DNA of 16,712 nucleotides from Patescibacteria group bacterium (GCA_024654485.1 JANLHO010000014.1:1-16712); one strand, 5' to 3'; positions 1 through 6,264 are shown, counted from the first letter of the stretch. The notes: generated from the sequence alone by a model not told the origin. Translations and numbers: made by a program.

Positions 1-638
1 CAGGCGAACTTAAGGCCTATGTCGTCCATTTCGTCCACGAATATATCCAGATTATCCACGAACTCGCCGACGCGCTCTGTCGTTATGCCTTCGCGCCATA
101 GCTCAATTTCGGCAAACGGGTCGCGTTCCCACACCGCACGCGCCGATACGTCGGTCTTGTTCATACCTACTTCGCTGAGGCTCGCCTGCATGCGGTTGAG
201 ATTGGTGATTTCTATGATGTCAGGGTCGGCGAGCTTCATGCGCTTGGGGCCCCCCGTGGCCGTTATCGCTACAACTGCGGCTGAACCTACGGATAGCCCG
301 GCGATACCGACGCGCGAATTGTGGTATGCCCGCTGCTCGTCCTCGGTGATGAGGTCGCGATTTCGCGCAGTTCGCAATAGGAAGTATGTTTCTTCTGAGG
401 GGACGCGAATCGCCGTTTTAAGCCATGGATAGTACACCCAGACTCCGCCGTCAGGGACGGTAGACAAATAAGCCTTTACGCGAGTTTCCGCGGAAACGTC
501 ATTTTTTTGCACATCGGGATTCTCTATGAAAAACAACTCACGCAGCGAGCTTTGCAGCATGTCATGTTTTGTCGCTCCCTCCGGAATCCCGTTCTCGGAC
601 GCATAGAATTGCGGTTTGATGTCGGCCGGATTACCCAT
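1..638 (-). CDS. ThiF/E1-like adenylyltransferase, N-terminal part (cut by window edge)
   Basis: This open frame starts at ATG 638 and runs off the left edge after 212 codons with no stop. Residues 1-108 form a lead-in that includes VWVYYPWLK (66-74) and FLLRTARNRDLITEDEQ (86-102). A Rossmann-type nucleotide-binding segment follows, VGIAGLSVGSAAVV (110-123), then LADPDIIEITNLNRMQ (136-151), which matches the Asp...Asn-x-Asn-Arg ATP-binding signature of the ThiF/MoeB/E1 superfamily. Lys161 (NKTDVSA) and VDEMDD (201-206) fit the later conserved Lys and Asp. Known members adenylate a C-terminal Gly or a small substrate. The lead-in plus ThiF layout reminds me of the mycobacterial Rv1355c-type proteins, which carry a nitroreductase domain further on; that part would lie outside the window. 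The start is 11 bases after the stop of the 5-TM gene, so the two are probably co-transcribed. Substrate unknown. Confidence 0.8.
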   Translation of the reverse strand, partial: MGNPADIKPQFYASENGIPEGATKHDMLQSSLRELFFIENPDVQKNDVSAETRVKAYLSTVPDGGVWVYYPWLKTAIRVPSEETYFLLRTARNRDLITEDEQRAYHNSRVGIAGLSVGSAAVVAITATGGPKRMKLADPDIIEITNLNRMQASLSEVGMNKTDVSARAVWERDPFAEIELWREGITTERVGEFVDNLDIFVDEMDDIGLKFA

Positions 639-649
639 ACTGTTTGCGG

Positions 650-1141
650 TCAACTCCGGACAAAGGCGAGCGCTGCAAAGGATATTAAGAGCCACCAGAA
701 GCGGTAAGCTTCACTGAATACGTTCTGGATTTGAGGCCCAAAATGCCAGACGGTGTCCAGCGAGGGTATCTGAAGCCACACTACGAGCGCTATTATCGTT
801 GTCGCCAGGCCCGCCAGAAGCGCCTGTATGACACCTTCACGAGAATCGCTCCAAAATCCGATTATGCGGCGCGAGAAGAAATAGAAGGCGACCAGCATCA
901 CAAAGAACAGTACGGACCCGGAAGCATATGCGGATATCTGAGACGCAAAGGGAGCAAGGAATGCCGCTTTTTCAAACGACGCGAGCGCCAAGAGCGAAAG
1001 CGGGAGCGCGATAGAGATAGCGCAAGCCCTGTTGGAGCCGCCGCGTAGCGCGTCCAGCGCTACCAATGCCGCAAGTGCGATGACTATTATCCAATCGGTA
1101 GGCCACTGCGTGAGTAGCGTGGACAACCATGCCATATCCAT
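650..1141 (-). CDS. Small five-TM membrane protein of unknown function
   Basis: The 163-residue product is very hydrophobic. About five membrane segments can be seen, at residues 17-33, 38-56, 72-92, 103-123 and 143-161, with a basic turn (FSRRIIGFWSDSRE) between the third and fourth. The first two helices with the intervening LDALRGGSNRA loop loosely recall CvpA-like proteins, but I cannot assign a family. ATG 1141 is used; a second ATG two codons on is equally possible, and there is no clear Shine-Dalgarno. A TACAAT hexamer lies 7 bases before the start but without a matching -35. It sits 42 bases after dnaJ and 11 bases before the ThiF-like gene, so it could be co-transcribed with both. 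Membrane location is well supported; function is not known. Confidence 0.72.
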   Translation of the reverse strand: MDMAWLSTLLTQWPTDWIIVIALAALVALDALRGGSNRACAISIALPLSLLALASFEKAAFLAPFASQISAYASGSVLFFVMLVAFYFFSRRIIGFWSDSREGVIQALLAGLATTIIALVVWLQIPSLDTVWHFGPQIQNVFSEAYRFWWLLISFAALAFVRS

Positions 1142-1183
1142 CCGGTCATTGTACTACGCGCCGCTATAGGACACGCACATTGT

Positions 1184-2263
1184 TCACAGTCCCTCGCTCT
1201 GAAGTTTTTCTATGAGGTCGCGCGCGGTGCGGGAAAGTTTCTTAGGCAGGTCTATCTCCACACGGACCAGGAGGTCGCCACGGCTGCCTCGCCCATGGGG
1301 CACACCTTTGCCGCGCACATGTAGCGTTTCTCCATGGCGTACTCCGGCAGGTATCGTAATAGATTCCTCTCCGTCCAGCGTGGGTATCTTGTACTTCGCT
1401 CCCAAAAGCGCATCGGTCAGCTTAACCGGAAGCGTGGTCAGGAGGTTCTCCCCTTCTCTGGAGAAGCGGGAGTCCTGCTTGACGTGAAGTTTGACGTACA
1501 GGTCGCCTGATGCACCACCCAGTACGGCTTCGCCCTTCCCCGGCATGCGTATCATCTCGCCATCCTCCACGCCAGCCGGTACGATTATGCGTATCTCCTC
1601 CTCGCGCTTCATGACGCCGGCTCCATCGCATTTCTCGCACTTGGTTTCCGGTATTTCACCGCGGCCCGCGCACTGGGGGCACGTGCGCGATGTGGATATC
1701 GCACCGAAAAAAGAGCTCCTTGTTTCGCGTATGGAGCCTTTACCGTTGCAGGTGGTGCAGGAGATCATCTTGGAACCGGCCTTGGCTCCCGTACCGGCGC
1801 ACACAGGGCAAACGCTCGTCTTGGAGATAAGAACTCTGCGCTCCACTCCGAAGATAGATTCGCGGAAGGACAGCTCTATGTCTATGGAAACGTCCCGTCC
1901 GCGCGGACGGTTGTGCTGCCCTCCACCGAAAAATTCCCCGAATATGTCGTTCAGGTCCCAGCCCGAGGCTGGTCCGCCTTGGGCAGAAAACCCTCCGAAT
2001 ATATCCTCAAAATTTCCATCAAAGCCGCCGAATCCCGCTCCTTGCGCGCCGCCGCCTGCAAATGTCTTGCCGTAGGCGTCGTACTCCGCCCTCTTCTTTT
2101 TGTCGGAAAGTACCGAGTAGGCTTCGCTGACCTCTTTGAATTTAGCCTCGTCGCCGCCTTTTTTGTCGGGGTGATACTTGTGCGCGAGCTTCCGGAACGC
2201 CTTTTTTACGTCCTCCTCACTCGCGCTCTTGTTCACACCAAGTATGTCGTAGTAATTTTTCAT
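1184..2263 (-). CDS. dnaJ: Chaperone protein DnaJ (Hsp40)
   Basis: DnaJ delivers unfolded clients to DnaK and stimulates its ATPase in the cytoplasm. The 359-residue protein has the full type I layout: J domain 1-65 with HPD at 31-33; Gly/Phe-rich region about 69-115; four zinc-binding CxxCxGxG repeats at Cys152-155, 169-172, 195-198 and 209-212; then the C-terminal client-binding domains to residue 359. ATG 2263 is chosen because it begins MKNYYDILGV, the standard DnaJ start; the frame stays open 28 codons further upstream, but that stretch is unlike the family and overlaps the leader hairpin. No convincing Shine-Dalgarno is visible. It lies 154 bases after dnaK with its own promoter-like sequence and a strong leader hairpin, so it may be partly independent of dnaK. 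It ends in TGA. Confidence 0.97.
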   Translation of the reverse strand: MKNYYDILGVNKSASEEDVKKAFRKLAHKYHPDKKGGDEAKFKEVSEAYSVLSDKKKRAEYDAYGKTFAGGGAQGAGFGGFDGNFEDIFGGFSAQGGPASGWDLNDIFGEFFGGGQHNRPRGRDVSIDIELSFRESIFGVERRVLISKTSVCPVCAGTGAKAGSKMISCTTCNGKGSIRETRSSFFGAISTSRTCPQCAGRGEIPETKCEKCDGAGVMKREEEIRIIVPAGVEDGEMIRMPGKGEAVLGGASGDLYVKLHVKQDSRFSREGENLLTTLPVKLTDALLGAKYKIPTLDGEESITIPAGVRHGETLHVRGKGVPHGRGSRGDLLVRVEIDLPKKLSRTARDLIEKLQSEGL

Positions 2264-2291
2264 AGTATGCACTAACGTATGTCGTAGCTTG

Positions 2292-2326
2292 CCCCGTGAA
2301 AAGCGCAACGCGCTTTTTCTACGGGG
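2292..2326 (-). promoter_or_regulatory. Strong hairpin in the dnaJ leader
   Basis: The arms CCCCGT and ACGGGG enclose a second pairing, AAAAGCGC with GCGCTTTT, with only a few unpaired bases. The element begins about 12 bases after the predicted transcription start and ends 28 bases before the dnaJ ATG. Neither strand has a run of T after the stem, which argues against an intrinsic terminator. It may protect the dnaK-dnaJ mRNA, attenuate, or respond to temperature; only the pairing itself is seen. Confidence 0.6.
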
Positions 2327-2345
2327 TAACTTTTCATACCGAGGC

Positions 2346-2373
2346 ATTATATGCGACTATGCGCATTTGCAAA
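2346..2373 (-). promoter_or_regulatory. Predicted promoter of dnaJ
   Basis: On the minus strand a perfect -10 TATAAT (2346-2351) is preceded, after 16 bases, by TTTGCA (2368-2373), 4 of 6 to the sigma-70 -35 consensus. It lies between dnaK and dnaJ and would give a leader of about 75 bases that includes the hairpin at 2292-2326. Confidence 0.55.
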
Positions 2374-2417
2374 GCGCTCGGCTCACGGAGAGTCCGGCGA
2401 GACAAGGTACGTCTCCT

Positions 2418-4316
2418 CTATTGTTTTGGCTTGTCGTCCCCAGGCGGATTCTGGTCACCTTCTTGCGGTGGCTTCTGGTCGCCCTCTTGTGGTTGTTGTG
2501 ACGGAGTCTGTTGCTGATCCTGCGACATGGCGGTCCCTATCGCGCTCATGGCGACTGAGAGGGCTTCAGAGGCCGATTTCATTGCCTCCACGTCATCTCC
2601 CCCACGCGCGGCTTTCAGAGCGTCAATCTTTTCCTGAACGTTCTTCTTTATGTCCTCGCCCACCTTATCGCCATGCTCTTTGAGCGCTTTCTCTCCGGCA
2701 TAGATCGCCTGATCGGACGCGTTCTGCGCTTCCACCAAGTCATGTTTCTTCTTGTCGGTCTCGGCGTTCATTTCCGCATCCTTGCGCATCTTCTCCACCT
2801 CTTCCTCCGGAAGCCCGGACGTTGCTTCTATTCGTATTGATTGCTCTTTGCCGCTCGCCTTGTCCTTGGCTTTGACGGAAAGTATGCCGTTGGCGTCTAT
2901 GTCAAAGCTTACCTCCACCTGCGGGACGCCTCTGGGGGCCGGCGGGATGCCGTCAAGGTTGAATCGTCCGAGGCTCTTGTTGTCGGCTACCATCGGTCGC
3001 TCTCCCTGCACGACGTGTATCTCCACCGACGGCTGGTTGTCGGAAGCGGTGGAAAAGGTTTGTGAGCGCGAGGTCGGTATCGTGGTGTTGCGTTCTATGA
3101 GCTTCGTCGCGACACCGCCGAGCGTCTCTATTCCGAGCGAAAGCGGTATGACGTCCAGCAGCAATACATCTTTGACGTCGCCCTGAAGAATGCCTCCCTG
3201 AATTGCCGCGCCTATTGCCACTACCTCGTCGGGATTGACGCTCATGTTGGGTTTCCGGCCGAAGTACTGCTCCACCGCTTTCTGCATCGCCGGCATGCGC
3301 GTCTGGCCGCCGACCAGCACTACTTCGTTGATGTCGCCTATCTTGAAGGGCGATGCCTCCATGGCGCGTTTGGTTATGGACATGGCGCGCTCTACGAATT
3401 CACCAGCTAGCTCCTCCAGCTTGGCGCGGGTCATTTTTATGAGCAGGTGGCGCGGGCCGGATGCATCGGATGTGATGAAAGGCACATTTACTTCCGTCTC
3501 ACTCGCGCTGGAGAGCTCTATCTTCGCCTTCTCGGCGGCTTCATCCATGCGTTGGCGCGCCAGAGGGTCCTTGCGCACGTCTATTCCGGATTCGCGCATG
3601 AACTCCTCCGCTAGCCAGTCTATTATCTTCTGGTCTATATCTTTGCCGCCCAGATGCGCATCTCCGTCGGTGGAGCGCACCTCTATGACGTCGTCCCCTA
3701 CCTCAAGGATGGATATGTCAAACGTGCCCCCTCCGAAGTCAAAGACCGCGATTTTCTCGTTCTTCTTTTTGTTGAAACCATAGGCAAGGGCCGCCGCGGT
3801 GGGCTCGTTGATAATGCGCTTGACATCAAGTCCGGCTATTTTTCCGGCGTCTTTCGTGGCCTGCCTCTGCGAGTCGTTGAAATACGCAGGCACGGTTATG
3901 ACCGCCTCCGTTATGGTCTCGCCCAACCTCGCCTCCGCATCGCGCTTCAATTTCTGCAGTATCATCGCAGAAAGCTCCTCGGGCCGGTACCACTTATCGG
4001 CCATCTTTATCTCTATCCCCCCGTTGGAGGATTTCTGCATGCCAAAAGGCACGGCGGCACGGTCCTTGGCAACTGCCGCTTCGTCAAATGTATGGCCGAT
4101 AAAGCGCTTTATCTGGTAGACGGTGTTCTGCGGATTTGTCACGGCCTGCCGTCTTGCCAAAAGGCCTACAAGGCGCTCGCCCGTCTTTGATATTGCGACG
4201 ACCGACGGAGTGGTGCGCGCTCCTTCGGCGTTCTCTATTATTTCGGGCTCGCCGTCCCGGACGCAGGCGACGGCCGAGTTGGTGGTTCCGAGGTCTATTC
4301 CGATTATTTTGCTCAT
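2418..4316 (-). CDS. dnaK: Chaperone protein DnaK (Hsp70)
   Basis: ATP-driven cytoplasmic chaperone that works with DnaJ and the exchange factor GrpE, encoded on either side. The 632-residue product has all Hsp70 landmarks: phosphate-1 loop IDLGTTNSAV (7-16), VPAYFNDSQRQAT (142-154), NEPTAAALAYG (170-180), phosphate-2 FDFGGGTFD (192-200), VVLVGGQTRMP (332-342), the interdomain linker DVLLLDVIPLSLG (383-395), a substrate-binding domain to about 500 and a helical lid to about 600. The tail (600-632) is rich in Gln and Pro, holds a tandem PQEGDQ(K/N)P octapeptide at 609-624, and ends DDKPKQ rather than the EEVD-like or EEVKDKK end of classical homologs. Length is normal. A good promoter stands between grpE and this gene, so it can be expressed apart from grpE. 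Confidence 0.98.
   Translation of the reverse strand: MSKIIGIDLGTTNSAVACVRDGEPEIIENAEGARTTPSVVAISKTGERLVGLLARRQAVTNPQNTVYQIKRFIGHTFDEAAVAKDRAAVPFGMQKSSNGGIEIKMADKWYRPEELSAMILQKLKRDAEARLGETITEAVITVPAYFNDSQRQATKDAGKIAGLDVKRIINEPTAAALAYGFNKKKNEKIAVFDFGGGTFDISILEVGDDVIEVRSTDGDAHLGGKDIDQKIIDWLAEEFMRESGIDVRKDPLARQRMDEAAEKAKIELSSASETEVNVPFITSDASGPRHLLIKMTRAKLEELAGEFVERAMSITKRAMEASPFKIGDINEVVLVGGQTRMPAMQKAVEQYFGRKPNMSVNPDEVVAIGAAIQGGILQGDVKDVLLLDVIPLSLGIETLGGVATKLIERNTTIPTSRSQTFSTASDNQPSVEIHVVQGERPMVADNKSLGRFNLDGIPPAPRGVPQVEVSFDIDANGILSVKAKDKASGKEQSIRIEATSGLPEEEVEKMRKDAEMNAETDKKKHDLVEAQNASDQAIYAGEKALKEHGDKVGEDIKKNVQEKIDALKAARGGDDVEAMKSASEALSVAMSAIGTAMSQDQQQTPSQQPQEGDQKPPQEGDQNPPGDDKPKQ
2445..2492 (-). 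repeat. Tandem 24-bp repeat in the dnaK tail
   Basis: Two adjacent 24-base units code for PQEGDQKP and PQEGDQNP (DnaK residues 609-624). The units differ in several third-position bases, so the repeat is not very recent, but it marks the tail as a length-variable region. Confidence 0.7.
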
Positions 4317-4356
4317 GGTTGTGAAATGTGGGTTTTTACTTCTAACGACGATACAT

Positions 4357-4386
4357 TGTATACCGTATAATGGGGGGTGTTGTCAA
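4357..4386 (-). promoter_or_regulatory. Predicted promoter of dnaK
   Basis: On the minus strand TTGACA (4381-4386, perfect -35) is followed after 18 bases by TATACA (4357-4362). The overlapping TACAAT (4355-4360) is an alternative -10. It fits entirely in the 78-base grpE-dnaK gap and would give a leader of about 35 bases. No CIRCE (TTAGCACTC-N9-GAGTGCTAA) is present. Confidence 0.65.
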
Positions 4387-4394
4387 CTCACCCG

Positions 4395-4973
4395 TTACTT
4401 TCTGACTACCACATGCGCGGGTCTGACCACTCTATCACCCACCGCATAGCCCGATCTCAAAACTTTTATGATACTGTGCGGCTTTCCCGCCGGATCTTCG
4501 CTTTCCTGCACCGCTTCGTGCCGATTCGGGTCAAAAGGTTCCCCGACCTTACCGAATTTGGCGACTCCGTTGCGCTCCAGTACCTCAAGCAGCTGTTCGC
4601 GTATGTGCTCCATCCCCTTTTTCCATCCGACATCAACGCTCTCCCATGCTTCACTCCCCTCTGCCAGATCAAAAGAATCAAGAGCGGGTATTAATTCCAT
4701 TACGATGTCGCTCTTCGCCTTTGCGGCCGCCTTGTCGTAATCCTGAAGAGCCTCCCTCCGCGCATTGATAGAATCGGCCTTGCATCGCTGCCAGCCGTCC
4801 AGATATTCCTGCCGCTCCGCTTTCGCTTTCTTCAACTCATCTCGCAGTTTTTTCAATTTTGCTTGCGCGGCGGCAAGGCCGCCGAGATCTTCCTCGGGCT
4901 CAAAATCCACATCTTCCTCTACGAGTTCTTCCTCTTTGGGAGTCTGCTTGTCGTCATCGTGCCCCTTTTTCAT
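4395..4973 (-). CDS. grpE: Nucleotide exchange factor GrpE
   Basis: GrpE releases ADP from DnaK and so resets the chaperone cycle. The product from ATG 4973 is 192 residues, a normal length. It has an acidic N-terminus (6-30, many Glu/Asp), a long charged coiled-coil helix (about 35-88, KLKKLRDELKKAKAERQEYL), the core IVMELIPALDSFDLA (90-104), and the C-terminal beta domain with the GrpE signature FDPNRHEAV (147-155) and SGYAVGDRVVRPAHVVV (174-190). The frame is open 12 codons further upstream (to 5009), but that stretch falls within a large hairpin and contains no family-like sequence, so ATG 4973 is preferred. It is the first gene of grpE-dnaK-dnaJ. A 344-base gap with a palindrome and a leader hairpin precedes it. 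No clear Shine-Dalgarno is seen. Confidence 0.96.
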   Translation of the reverse strand: MKKGHDDDKQTPKEEELVEEDVDFEPEEDLGGLAAAQAKLKKLRDELKKAKAERQEYLDGWQRCKADSINARREALQDYDKAAAKAKSDIVMELIPALDSFDLAEGSEAWESVDVGWKKGMEHIREQLLEVLERNGVAKFGKVGEPFDPNRHEAVQESEDPAGKPHSIIKVLRSGYAVGDRVVRPAHVVVRK

Positions 4974-4978
4974 CGTGA

Positions 4979-5030
4979 TGGAGTATACCCCACAGCAACT
5001 TTGCGGCAAAGTTGGCGTGGAGGTACTCCA
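4979..5030 (-). promoter_or_regulatory. Large compound hairpin abutting the grpE start codon
   Basis: Three nested pairings are seen: TGGAGTA (4979-4985) with TACTCCA (5024-5030), CCAC (4990-4993) with GTGG (5017-5020), and AACTTTG (4997-5003) with CAAAGTT (5007-5013) around a three-base loop. The stem ends five bases before the grpE ATG. In mRNA it would cover the ribosome entry region, including the only purine-rich stretch (GUGGGG). This is the layout of an RNA thermometer, but the sequence is not a known ROSE or fourU class. A DNA operator is the alternative. Confidence 0.6.
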
Positions 5031-5176
5031 AATCTACACCCCGTCGCAAAATGAGACTTTCACATACAGCGGTTTCTTAAAGGAAGAACCTGGATAAATA
5101 ATTAAATACATGGAAAGCAAAGCTACGGCCAGACCAGAGCCCATCTTAGATTTTATTTGCGTGAAGTACTCTGATT

Positions 5177-5220
5177 CCCCATCCCAATACTTCATATTTT
5201 TTTGAAGTATTGGGATGGGG
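5177..5220. promoter_or_regulatory. Palindrome, putative operator copy 1 (grpE side)
   Basis: A perfect 18-bp inverted repeat (5177-5194 and 5203-5220) with an 8-base T-rich centre. The inner part CCAATACTTCA / TGAAGTATTGG is the same as in copy 2 at 5695-5728; the two copies match at 32 of 34 positions (5183-5216 against 5695-5728) in the same orientation. The T-rich block is in the centre and no T-run follows either arm, so it is not a usual intrinsic terminator. It lies about 200 bases before the grpE start and about 100 bases after the ArsR-like gene. Confidence 0.75.
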
Positions 5221-5251
5221 AGGTCTTGGGACTCTATCTATAGCCTATCCA

Positions 5252-5283
5252 CTCGCGAGAACCCATATGCCCCTCGCGAGAAC
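5252..5283. repeat. Direct repeat of CTCGCGAGAAC, two copies 21 bp apart
   Basis: CTCGCGAGAAC occurs at 5252-5262 and 5273-5283. Each copy contains the 8-bp palindrome CTCGCGAG, and the 21-bp spacing equals two helical turns, as expected for two protein dimers binding on one face of the DNA. It lies just downstream of the ArsR-like gene. No function can be read from the sequence. Confidence 0.6.
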
Positions 5284-5317
5284 TTCCGCGCCTTCGCTGT
5301 TGCCACTTTTAGCTCCC

Positions 5318-5707
5318 CTACGGCCGCGAGACGAGCCAGCGTGCCAATTCCTTGAGAGCATGGGGGTTGTATACGCAAAAACGTATTCGCCCGCGTTTGT
5401 GCGTGGTGATTATACGGACGCGCTCAAGAATTCCAATCTCGTACAGCGCGGCTGAAAGTGTCATACGAAGCGGCTTTGCAAGCTTTGATACCGACATAGC
5501 GCCATCGCGACGGAGCAGCGCAACCATCTTACGGCGATGCGAAGAGCCGAGGGCGTGCAGCATGAGGTCGGCGTTCTTTTCCGCATCACCCGATGTGTAA
5601 CACCTATTTCGCTCCTTACTTTCCTCCTGCTTCTCAAACACACGGCGCTTCGCACGAGCCTCTCTCTCCCGCGTCCTACTTATTCGCGCCCTGTTCCAAT
5701 ACTTCAT
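5318..5707 (-). CDS. ArsR-type winged-helix transcriptional regulator
   Basis: The product from ATG 5707 is 129 residues. Residues 1-45 are unusual: a very basic and charged stretch (RTREREARAKRRVFEKQEE, 11-29). Residues 46-129 read as an ArsR/SmtB-type winged helix: DLMLHALGSSHRRKMVALL (48-66) matches the opening helix, MSVSKLAKPLRMTLSAALYEIGILE (71-95) the helix-turn-helix, and RVRIITTHKRGRIRFCVYNP (96-115) the beta wing. The metal-site CVC motif is absent; only Cys36 and Cys111 occur, so metal sensing is unlikely. The ATG lies inside a palindrome that also overlaps the predicted -10, which points to self-repression. A frame upstream to 5746 and a later ATG at 5563 are less likely starts. 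It sits alone between rpsI and grpE; control of the adjacent heat-shock genes is inferred from the second palindrome before grpE. Confidence 0.78.
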   Translation of the reverse strand: MKYWNRARISRTREREARAKRRVFEKQEESKERNRCYTSGDAEKNADLMLHALGSSHRRKMVALLRRDGAMSVSKLAKPLRMTLSAALYEIGILERVRIITTHKRGRIRFCVYNPHALKELARWLVSRP

Positions 5708-5728
5708 ATTTTTATGAAGTATTGGGAT
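5695..5728. promoter_or_regulatory. Palindrome, putative operator copy 2 (over the ArsR-like gene start)
   Basis: CCAATACTTCAT (5696-5707) and ATGAAGTATTGG (5714-5725) form a perfect 12-bp inverted repeat around a 6-base ATTTTT centre. The left arm contains the minus-strand ATG of the regulator gene and the right arm contains its predicted -10 (AATACT, 5718-5723). A bound dimer would block RNA polymerase, the usual design of an autoregulated ArsR-family gene. Confidence 0.75.
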
Positions 5729-5746
5729 ATATGACGTGCGAATCAA
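5718..5746 (-). promoter_or_regulatory. Predicted promoter of the ArsR-like gene
   Basis: On the minus strand TTGATT (5741-5746) is separated by 17 bases from AATACT (5718-5723). The -10 matches at only 4 of 6 positions, but spacing is ideal. The predicted start point is only a few bases before ATG 5707, so the mRNA would be nearly leaderless. Confidence 0.45.
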
Positions 5747-5849
5747 GTCTCCGGCTGTGGATAGCCGAGTCTGTATCTCCTAGCAACATATTTTTGGGGT
5801 CTCTGCAGCGCGACGGCGCGAAATGGTGGGGCAAAACGCAGAGCTGGAG

Positions 5850-6245
5850 CTAACGCTTGCTCCACTGCGGAGCGCGGCGAGCGGATTTGAGGCCGAACTT
5901 CTTGCGCTCCTTTGCGCGCGGGTCCCTCTTGAGATATCCGCGTACCTTCAGGTCCTTTCTCTGCTCCGGGGAGATCTCGGCCAGCGTGCGCGCAATGCCG
6001 TGCCGTATCGCCTGCGCCTGCGCTTTGAGGCCGCCTCCCCGTACATGCGCCGATACGGCGTAGGTGGCTCCTATCGCCTGCAATGGTGCAAGTACGTTTG
6101 AGCGCATGACCTCCAGCGGGAAGTAGTCATCCATCGGCCTGTCGTTGACCGTTACAGAAATGCTCTTCGCGCTTACCAATCGTACGCGCGCGCTGGCCGT
6201 TTTCCGGCGTCCCACTGCTTCCGTGTATTCCTTGTCTTTTGCCAT
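5850..6245 (-). CDS. rpsI: 30S ribosomal protein S9
   Basis: S9 binds the 16S rRNA 3' major domain, and its C-terminal tail reaches the P-site tRNA. The 131-residue product (family usual about 130) shows EAVGRRKTASARVRL (9-23), VRGGGLKAQAQAIRHGIARTL (68-88), and the invariant tail ending RAPQWSKR with the terminal Arg that contacts tRNA. It starts 19 bases after rplM, the usual L13-S9 pair. It is the last gene of the ribosomal cluster. The 103 bases up to the ArsR-like frame contain a small CGGCT/AGCCG hairpin (5752-5767) without a T-run, so no clear terminator is visible. Confidence 0.97.
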   Translation of the reverse strand: MAKDKEYTEAVGRRKTASARVRLVSAKSISVTVNDRPMDDYFPLEVMRSNVLAPLQAIGATYAVSAHVRGGGLKAQAQAIRHGIARTLAEISPEQRKDLKVRGYLKRDPRAKERKKFGLKSARRAPQWSKR

Positions 6246-6264
6246 AATAATTGCCTGTCCAGAA

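Larger units (their letters stand above)
4974..5317. other. 344-base regulatory gap between the ArsR-like gene and grpE
   Basis: No gene is supported here; frames on either strand are short and unlike known proteins. From the arsR side to the grpE side it holds: a pair of CTCGCGAG palindromes 21 bp apart (5252-5283), a 44-base palindrome (5177-5220), an extra half-site TGAAGTAC (5162-5169), an AT-rich stretch (5094-5110) that could carry a -10, and a hairpin abutting the grpE start (4979-5030). I could not settle on one grpE promoter. TATAGA on the minus strand (5237-5242) and TTTAAT in the AT-rich stretch are both weak candidates. Confidence 0.7.

Noticed and set aside
2264..2347. Upstream extension of dnaJ by 28 codons
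   Set aside because: It would translate through the leader hairpin and give a basic lead not seen in DnaJ, while ATG 2263 begins exactly at the J domain.
4317..4394. A CIRCE element before dnaK
   Set aside because: No TTAGCACTC or GAGTGCTAA half-site was found here, before grpE or before dnaJ.
5177..5220. The 44-base palindrome as an intrinsic terminator of the ArsR-like gene
   Set aside because: The T-rich block is in the loop, no T-run follows the stem on either strand, and a near-identical copy sits at the promoter of the same gene, which fits an operator better.
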